This document shows, one piece after another, positions 6,201 to 10,716 of a DNA stretch of 10,716 nucleotides; the stretch's first letter is position 1, and each line of letters opens with the position of its first letter. Origin of the DNA: an uncultured Lachnospiraceae bacterium. GTDB lineage: Bacteria > Bacillota > Clostridia > Lachnospirales > Lachnospiraceae. The notes beneath the pieces were generated by a model that searched no databases, was not told the DNA's origin, and saw only the letters and a program-made list of their open reading frames with translations. The position numbers were made by a program, and so were the translations under genes. Where the stretch lies: NCBI GenBank assembly GCA_947177105.1, contig CAMWTF010000049.1:1-10716 (forward strand), read 5' to 3'.

Positions 6201-7296
6201 GGTCCATGGGCGTGGTGAAGAACTGCTCCCGCATCTCCTGCAAGGTGTCCTTCACCCTGCTCCGGAGGGTTTTCGCCAGTTCCCGCTTGTCGGCGGACAC
6301 AGCCGGGTCCTTCTTGACCGGCAATCTGCCGAAACTCACATGTGCCAGACTTTGCGCCAGACGTTCCATGACCATGGTTGTGCCCATTCCGTCACCCTCT
6401 TGCTCCGCCGCAGTCTCCCCTTTATCCTTCCCTGACACTGTGCCAACTTTGTCCTTCTCTGCCCCCTTCCCGCCACGGTCCTGTCCCGATTCCTGCGTGA
6501 CAATCTCCCGCAGCGCCTCCAGCAGCATATCCCGCTCCTGCTCCACCATGGGCCCGTACATATAGGGGCCGTCCGCCTCCTGGCAAATCTCCAGCACCTG
6601 CCCCAGGGCATCTGCGCAGCCCTGGATCATTTTCTCCAGGTACCGCCGCAGATACGTGCCGCAGGCGGACTGCTCCCAGGCGGCTTCGTCTAAAATGGCA
6701 TAGTCGTTCCTTCGCTCCTCCAGCCACTGTCCGGGCCAGGGACAACTCTCCGCATACTCATGGAGTTTTAAAATGTGCTGTTCTAAAACGCTCTCCCGCC
6801 CGCCGGGGCAGAAAAATTCCACACACTGGGCAAAAGCGGGATCTCCACTGGCAAAATGCTGCTCCAGCAGAGCCTGCAGCACATCCTGCTTCAGCAGCTT
6901 GCTCTCCCCCTCGTCCGCCACCCGCATGGCCGGATCCAGGCCGATCTCCTGAAAATGGTTGCGGATCAGATAGAGACAGAAGCTGTCGATGGTGGTGATC
7001 AGAGCGTTGTGCAGCAACGTCACCTGACGCTCAATATGGGCATCGTCGGGATGCTCCTCCAACTGCCTCTCCAGCCCCAGCCGTATCCTCTCCCGCATCT
7101 CGGCGGCGGCGGCGTTGGTAAAAGTCACTATCAGCAGGCGATCCACATCCACGGGCCGGGAGGCGTCACAGATCATGCGGATGATCCGCTCCACCAGCAC
7201 GGCCGTCTTGCCGCTGCCCGCCGCCGCGGACACCAGAATATTCCGCTCCCGCAGATCAATGACCTTCTGCTGATCCGGCGTAAATTGTATGCTCAT
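3205..7296 (-). CDS. addA: AddA, ATP-dependent helicase/nuclease subunit A
   Basis: AddA is the motor and one of two nucleases of the cytoplasmic AddAB complex, which resects double-strand breaks up to Chi and loads RecA. In order along 1363 residues: Walker A AAAGSGKT (24-31), 'TFTNAAAAEMRERI' (58-71), 'TIDSF' (102-106), Walker B 'LIDEYQDS' (440-447), 'GDVKQSIYKFR' (472-482), 'LSRNFRSR' (508-515), motif V 'MSIHKSKGLEFP' (927-938), motif VI 'VLYVALTRAREKL' (1002-1014). The RecB-type nuclease follows: His1175 in 'GNAFHKV', Asp1293 in 'GIIDAF', 'DYKTD' (1306-1310) and 'QLKYY' (1325-1329). All helicase and nuclease motifs are intact. It is longer than the roughly 1230 residues of Bacillus AddA because of a charged insert (about 268-307) and a 13-residue tandem repeat (about 714-805). 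The start at 7296 is chosen over TTG 7323 because GGAGGAGG precedes it by 9 bases and MSIQFTPDQQ is the family N-terminus. It overlaps addB by 41 bases. Confidence 0.97.
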   Translation of the reverse strand: MSIQFTPDQQKVIDLRERNILVSAAAGSGKTAVLVERIIRMICDASRPVDVDRLLIVTFTNAAAAEMRERIRLGLERQLEEHPDDAHIERQVTLLHNALITTIDSFCLYLIRNHFQEIGLDPAMRVADEGESKLLKQDVLQALLEQHFASGDPAFAQCVEFFCPGGRESVLEQHILKLHEYAESCPWPGQWLEERRNDYAILDEAAWEQSACGTYLRRYLEKMIQGCADALGQVLEICQEADGPYMYGPMVEQERDMLLEALREIVTQESGQDRGGKGAEKDKVGTVSGKDKGETAAEQEGDGMGTTMVMERLAQSLAHVSFGRLPVKKDPAVSADKRELAKTLRSRVKDTLQEMREQFFTTPMDLSLAQMNACQAPVRMLAELAMEFGQAFRARKQEKKLMDFSDIEHYALEILLRREEGKVLPSPVAREYREYFHEILIDEYQDSNLVQEYLLWAVSGEAEGHFNRFMVGDVKQSIYKFRLARPELFLEKYETYTHEDSSCQRIDLSRNFRSRREVLDAVNSIFVNLMSRDKGGIEYDAQAALYVGAEYPEGPDCRSELLLAEKPEQGSQETAKTREARMIAARIHGLRREYQVTDKATGTLRPARYGDMVILLRTGSGWDEEFKEVLEGEGIPVYISSKTGYFAATEVQELLQLLRVLDNPTQDIPLFGVMKSVFGGFTEEEIAVLRSESQEVSLWQAVQSGAGVETDCPAQAPEEESQAPSVESEEGSVSQASPAGSGEGSVNEISSMGSEEGSVSQASSAGSREGSVSQALSMEREEGSVTQASSEARHEEKVSQAFSEGALDILLENDVQCGLNLALQEKCRCFIKKIDNYRSYTIYMPIRQLLETVIRDHDYLQYVTAMPAGSKRRANVEMLLTKASDFEKTSYFGLFHFVRYIEQLEQYDVDFGEAGSLDEYADVVRIMSIHKSKGLEFPITFVSGLAKRFNMQDVNQSFLMDMDYGLGTDFVDVEGRVRNKTLRKLVVSRKMREENLAEELRVLYVALTRAREKLIMTACVADAETLWQQYRLRQPGPLSYLDFMKAGSYLEDILPALDPVQVQVAIWQEEGLKREAVRKQVDLARREMQLEQAGLWADPAQVRDLEQRFAYTYAYRELEQLYTKTSVSELKIAAMEEKDEAAYQAFEQKEIVPYIPSFRRDEEEAGGTLRGNAFHKVMELVDYGQLYQGVYERMPESAEIFAASGDGEKLKANLREMLAREVAEGRLPESYRQVLREHQLVRFFQNPIAWRMWRAAAAGTLYREQPFVYGISAARLKSQFPVEEKVLIQGIIDAFFVEDGQIVVVDYKTDRVETGQELWNRYAEQLKYYEEALGKLMQLPVKEKILYSSRLGGCVTEPAPPAC
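4864..5157 (-). repeat. 39-bp in-frame minisatellite within addA
   Basis: Five contiguous 39-bp units run from 4942 to 5136 (boundaries 4942, 4981, 5020, 5059, 5098). Degenerate units lie at 4903-4941 and 4864-4902, and a 21-bp partial unit lies at 5137-5157. Four of the five core units carry GGATCC near the left end; the fifth has AGATCC. Each unit encodes 13 residues of the form SQAS-x-x-G-S-x-E-GSV, giving a hydrophilic, acidic, Ser/Gly-rich linker in the AddA region between 'TEEEIAVLRS' and the 'KKIDNYRSY' helix. Because 39 is divisible by three, gain or loss of units keeps the frame. Units 4864-4941 and 4942-5019 share right-end variants in the same order (AATGCCTGGCT, then GACGACGCTTGG), suggesting an older 78-bp duplication. 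Confidence 0.92.
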
Positions 7297-10200
7297 CGCC
7301 CAGTTCCTCCTCCATGCTCTCAAAAGCCTCCTGCTTATCCAGTTCTTTCAGCAGCCGCTTGCGATATCCCGGTATGCCGGGGTCAAAGCCGCACACTTTT
7401 TTGTAGGCGCAGTAGGTGCAGGCTTCATTGCTGCCCTTTTCATAGGGGTTTACCTCCTTGTGGCCCGTCAGGATCTCCTGGCCGATCTGCCGCACCTTGT
7501 GGCTCACATAGGCGGATACCAGCCCCAGCTCCTGGCGGCTCATGACAGAGGAACGGGCGGAATAGCTCCCGTCCTTCTTTTTCTCCACAGGGATGACAGT
7601 GGATTTATCCCCCATCTCCTGATCCAGCCTCTGGATAATATCCTCCTCGCCGCATACCACCCCATTCATCCGCAGCTGCTCCAGAATCTGCTCATTGACC
7701 TCCTGGGGACTGAGCTCCACCTGGGACTCCACCATGGGGTCCGATACATGGTAGTAGAGCATGGCCGCCGGCACAATCTCCTTGTCAGGATGTCTGCGGG
7801 CCTCCATCTCCATGGCGGCATTCATATATACCACCAACTGCAGCTGCAGCCCGTAGTACAGCGCCGCCAGATCAAAACGCCGATCCCCGGATTTATAGTC
7901 GATGACCTTCACATAGACCCGGTCCTCGCTCTCTGAGATATCCACCCGGTCAATGCGCCCCTTAAGCCGCATTTTCTCCTGCTCCGAAAGAGCGATATTC
8001 ACCGCCTCCAGCCGGTCCGCCATATGGAAGGACAACTCATGAGCGTCAGGCACAAAGCTGCCCTTTTGCAGCTGCCGCTGTAATGCCCTGACCGTCCGTT
8101 TCAAAATTCTGGCCATGCGCCGTATGCCGTAGGCGCTGCGGGCGCTGGCGTAGAGCACACTGCTTCCATACTCCGCCGCGAACTGCTCCATAGCTTCCTC
8201 CACGGCCTGATCCCCCCACTCCTGTGGGAAATCGAACCAGGTATAGCCACTCTCCGTGAGCCGCCCGGCAAAGGCGTCCAGCACCTGATGGAAGGCATTG
8301 CCCATATCCACATTCTCAAATCCGAACTCCTCCCGCTCACGCAAAGTCAGGCCGTATTGCAGGAAATGACGGTAAGCGCAGGCAGCGTAGGTCTCCAGAC
8401 GGCTGACACTGTTTTCCAGCTGCAGGCCGTAGAGGGCCCTGGCCACCGCCCGGGACAGGCCGCTCTCCCGATAGTGAAGAAACGCCGCCCGATGCAGCAG
8501 ATCCACCATTTCCCGCTCTTCCTCCCGTCCCGCGTATGCGGCGTAGAGGGAAAAGAACTCCCGGCTGCCTGGTTCCTCACCGACTTGTCCCTCGGATCGC
8601 TCCATTACCCCTTCCACATAGTCCCGCAGCCCCTGGGCCAGATAGCGCATCCCCTCCCGGGGCGTCACCACCTGGGAGAGCACCGGGGCCTGGGCCGGGT
8701 GCTCTGTCTCCAGAGCGGGGAACAGCCTCTTCAGGGTTCCCACCAGGTACGCCGGACGGATGCTCTTGCCGTCATTGCCCATGCGGGCATAGGACAGATA
8801 CAGCTGCCTGGAGGGCTTGGTCAGGTTCAGATACAGGTACAGACGCTGGATAAACATCTGCTGTCTGGGCGTGGGAGCCAGTTCCAGCTTGGAATCCTTC
8901 AGAAACTCCCGATCCATGTCCGAGATAATCCCTCCCTTGGAAGCGCTCTTGGGAATATTGCCGTCGTTTACCCCCAGGAAAAAAAGCACCTTTATCTGCT
9001 TTAAACGGGTGCGCTCCATATCCCCCACCAGAATGCGGTCCACATTCTGAGGCAGTGTGCCCACCTGGATCTCCCCGAATCCGGCCTCCAGAATATCGTA
9101 GAACTCCTGTCGGGTGATCTCCTCCTCCCCCAGCAGCCCATGAATCTGCTCCAGCAGTTCCATCACCAGCCGGTAAATCTGCTCATACTCCCTGGCCCGC
9201 ACCAGATCCCCGGCGGTCTTGAACTCCGCCGCCATCTTCACCAACCGGCGCTGTACTTGGTTGTCGTGCAGAAAATCATAGAGCCGGTTCACATACACCG
9301 CCGCCTGGGCCTGTCTCTCTCCCTTCAGGGGCAGCAGCTGGTCCATCATCCTCTGCCGCAACTCATTGGTCCTCTGCAAAGGTTCTTCCTCTTCCCCCAT
9401 GCAGCGGGTTTTGCGTGTAAAAAGCTGGTCCCACTTTTTAAGTCCCCTTATGCCTGTCTCCCGCACGTAGTTTTCCAGGTCGTCGATCTCAGGAAGCTCC
9501 AGCGCCGCCAGCCCGCTGCGCAGATAGTGGAACACGGCCTCGTAGGAAAAATCCTGCAGAAAAAGCTGCAGCGCGCTCTTGATATACTCAGTCATAGGAT
9601 TCAGGGCAATGCCCCTGGTCCGGTCGATATAACAGGGGATGCCCATATCCGCGAACTCCGTCTCCACATGGGAGGCATAGGTCTCCAGGCTGCCGGTGAT
9701 CACCGCAATGTCCCGGTATTGCAGCCCCTGCTGCCGGATCAGCGACAAGATGTAAAGCCCCGCCTGATGTACCTCCTCCTTGGGCGTATCCGCCTCAAAA
9801 AGCCGGATCTGCTCCTGCCTGTCCCCGTAGGGTCTGGAATGGCTGCGGAACAGGTTCTGCTCCAGGCTCTGCAGCGCCGGATTCCCCGCAAAACGATGAC
9901 AGGGACCGGGAGGGATCACCACGTCCTGCCCCCTCGCAACCTGTGCCTGCCCGGCCAGGGCGCTCAGGTCATGCACGGTCTTCTTACTCAGGTAAAACAG
10001 CTTCTGCTCCCCGTCCAGTTCATAGGGATTCTCCCCCTGTCCCAGCGTCACCGTGACAATGACCTCCCCCGCCAGACGCATCAGCTCCTGAATCACCCGG
10101 TTCTGTATGGGGGTAAAGCCGGTAAAACCGTCAAACACAATGACGCTGCCGGGAATCAGCCGGGATTTGCGCAGGGATTTGCACACCAGATCCAGAGTCT

Positions 10201-10716
10201 CCTCCGTGGTGATGAAATGCCCCCGGATATAGTCCAAAAAGCTCTGGTACAACAGCCCCAGGTCCTTCAGCTTATGGTGCAGCGCCCCTCTTTTTACCGC
10301 GAACTCCGTCAGCTTGCCCACATCTTCCGGGGACAGGCCGTACTGCATGAACTCGGATATGGCGCTCTTCACCTCGTGGATGTAACCCTGGCGATGCAGA
10401 TAGCCCCCCAGGGCAGGCAGCTGATCCTTGAGGCCCGCCGCCACCTTCTGCAGCACCAGGCTCTTGCCCGTGTCGTCCAGCACCGGGATGTCCTCTCCCC
10501 CCACCTCCTCCAGGATGCGGTGGGAAAGACGGCCAAAACTCAGCACGTCAATGTTCATGATTCCCTCACAGGGATGCATCGTCACCAACTCCTGCTGGGT
10601 CTGCATGGTAAACTGATCCGGCACCACAATCATGAAATTCTGTCTCTTCCCGCTTTTTACCGGAGATTCTTTTCCCGCCTGAACTGCCCCGCCCTGCCCG
10701 GCAGGTTCCCTCCCTG
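7256..10716 (-). CDS. addB: AddB, helicase-nuclease subunit B (5' end outside window)
   Basis: AddB is the partner of AddA: it has a degenerate helicase fold that scans for Chi and a second nuclease that degrades the other DNA strand. Positions here count from the Met codon at 10633: 'VVPDQFTMQTQ' (3-13), 'FSFGRL'-like 'LSFGRL' (31-36), 'FDGFTGFTP' (167-175), 'LGVNDGNIP' (553-561). The nuclease has His782 in 'GNAFHQV', Asp895 in 'GRIDRVD', 'DYKSGD' (912-917) and 'LQLQLVVY' (929-936). The iron-sulfur cysteines are Cys752 plus Cys1072, Cys1075 and Cys1081 (C-x2-C-x5-C). That Met is internal: the frame stays open to the right edge, 'VVPDQ' aligns about 40 residues into known AddB, and the Walker A P-loop must lie beyond the window. 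The stop (TGA at 7256-7258) lies inside the start of addA, so the two are translationally coupled in an addBA operon. Confidence 0.96.
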   Translation of the reverse strand, partial: GREPAGQGGAVQAGKESPVKSGKRQNFMIVVPDQFTMQTQQELVTMHPCEGIMNIDVLSFGRLSHRILEEVGGEDIPVLDDTGKSLVLQKVAAGLKDQLPALGGYLHRQGYIHEVKSAISEFMQYGLSPEDVGKLTEFAVKRGALHHKLKDLGLLYQSFLDYIRGHFITTEETLDLVCKSLRKSRLIPGSVIVFDGFTGFTPIQNRVIQELMRLAGEVIVTVTLGQGENPYELDGEQKLFYLSKKTVHDLSALAGQAQVARGQDVVIPPGPCHRFAGNPALQSLEQNLFRSHSRPYGDRQEQIRLFEADTPKEEVHQAGLYILSLIRQQGLQYRDIAVITGSLETYASHVETEFADMGIPCYIDRTRGIALNPMTEYIKSALQLFLQDFSYEAVFHYLRSGLAALELPEIDDLENYVRETGIRGLKKWDQLFTRKTRCMGEEEEPLQRTNELRQRMMDQLLPLKGERQAQAAVYVNRLYDFLHDNQVQRRLVKMAAEFKTAGDLVRAREYEQIYRLVMELLEQIHGLLGEEEITRQEFYDILEAGFGEIQVGTLPQNVDRILVGDMERTRLKQIKVLFFLGVNDGNIPKSASKGGIISDMDREFLKDSKLELAPTPRQQMFIQRLYLYLNLTKPSRQLYLSYARMGNDGKSIRPAYLVGTLKRLFPALETEHPAQAPVLSQVVTPREGMRYLAQGLRDYVEGVMERSEGQVGEEPGSREFFSLYAAYAGREEEREMVDLLHRAAFLHYRESGLSRAVARALYGLQLENSVSRLETYAACAYRHFLQYGLTLREREEFGFENVDMGNAFHQVLDAFAGRLTESGYTWFDFPQEWGDQAVEEAMEQFAAEYGSSVLYASARSAYGIRRMARILKRTVRALQRQLQKGSFVPDAHELSFHMADRLEAVNIALSEQEKMRLKGRIDRVDISESEDRVYVKVIDYKSGDRRFDLAALYYGLQLQLVVYMNAAMEMEARRHPDKEIVPAAMLYYHVSDPMVESQVELSPQEVNEQILEQLRMNGVVCGEEDIIQRLDQEMGDKSTVIPVEKKKDGSYSARSSVMSRQELGLVSAYVSHKVRQIGQEILTGHKEVNPYEKGSNEACTYCAYKKVCGFDPGIPGYRKRLLKELDKQEAFESMEEELGDEHTIYAGSAEGH
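7294..7313 (-). promoter_or_regulatory. Ribosome binding site and start of addA inside addB
   Basis: On the - strand, GGAGGAGG (7313-7306) lies 9 bases before the ATG (7296-7294). It sits within the last codons of addB, 38 bases before the end of that gene's TGA codon. This strong site decides the addA start and indicates that ribosomes finishing addB can reinitiate on addA, favouring balanced subunit synthesis. Confidence 0.85.

Noticed and set aside
4915..6435. A 506-codon open frame on the + strand
   Set aside because: It lies antisense to addA, which has every helicase motif. The antisense frame has no recognisable domain, no good ribosome site and a His/Leu/Pro-rich composition typical of a GC-rich gene read backwards.
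7297..7323. Upstream TTG start for addA
   Set aside because: The family N-terminus begins at MSIQFTPDQQ and the strong ribosome site GGAGGAGG fits the ATG at 7296; the extra nine residues do not resemble AddA.
8288..9004. Open frames on the + strand opposite addB, including this one
   Set aside because: Antisense shadow of a well-recognised gene; composition is low-complexity Pro/Arg/Gln/His and no family motif is visible.

Overview
The window looks like chromosomal DNA of a low-GC-phylum but fairly GC-rich gut-type clostridium, most likely Lachnospiraceae. I infer this from the AddAB (not RecBCD) recombination enzyme, the TPP-riboswitch-controlled ThiT thiamine transporter, the strong purine-rich ribosome binding sites, and the style of the AAA-ATPase/nuclease gene. 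The species assignment is an inference made without database searches.

Left part, + strand (1-1325). A very AT-rich 99-base leader precedes a 69-codon XRE/Cro-like helix-turn-helix protein. After a spacer comes a textbook sigma-A promoter (376-404), a TPP riboswitch aptamer (about 428-511), an expression-platform hairpin that hides the Shine-Dalgarno sequence and ends in a T-run (567-596), and thiT, the thiamine-binding S component of an ECF transporter. This is one self-contained thiamine-sensing transcription unit.

Middle, - strand (1431-3077). A 524-residue AAA-ATPase-like/PD-(D/E)XK nuclease protein converges on thiT. It has its own promoter (TTGTTA, 17 bases, TATAAT), which shows that the longest possible reading frame is too long at its N-terminus. 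A 61-base element closed by a perfect 10-bp inverted repeat separates it from addA.

Right part, - strand (3205-10716). addB and addA form an operon that is transcribed leftward with a 41-base overlap. AddB (AddAB nuclease subunit, with iron-sulfur cysteines) continues past the right edge of the window, so its Walker A motif is not included here. AddA (helicase-nuclease) is complete and unusually long because it carries a 39-bp tandem repeat encoding a 13-residue Ser/Glu/Gly-rich unit inside the helicase region, plus a second charged low-complexity insert. Together AddA and AddB process double-strand breaks for RecA-dependent repair and degrade foreign linear DNA.

I see no RNA genes other than the riboswitch, no CRISPR array, no transposase and no clear new defence system. 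The least ordinary items are the in-frame minisatellite inside addA, the riboswitch expression platform with mutually exclusive pairings, and the intergenic palindromic element. No intergenic stretch exceeds 300 bases.
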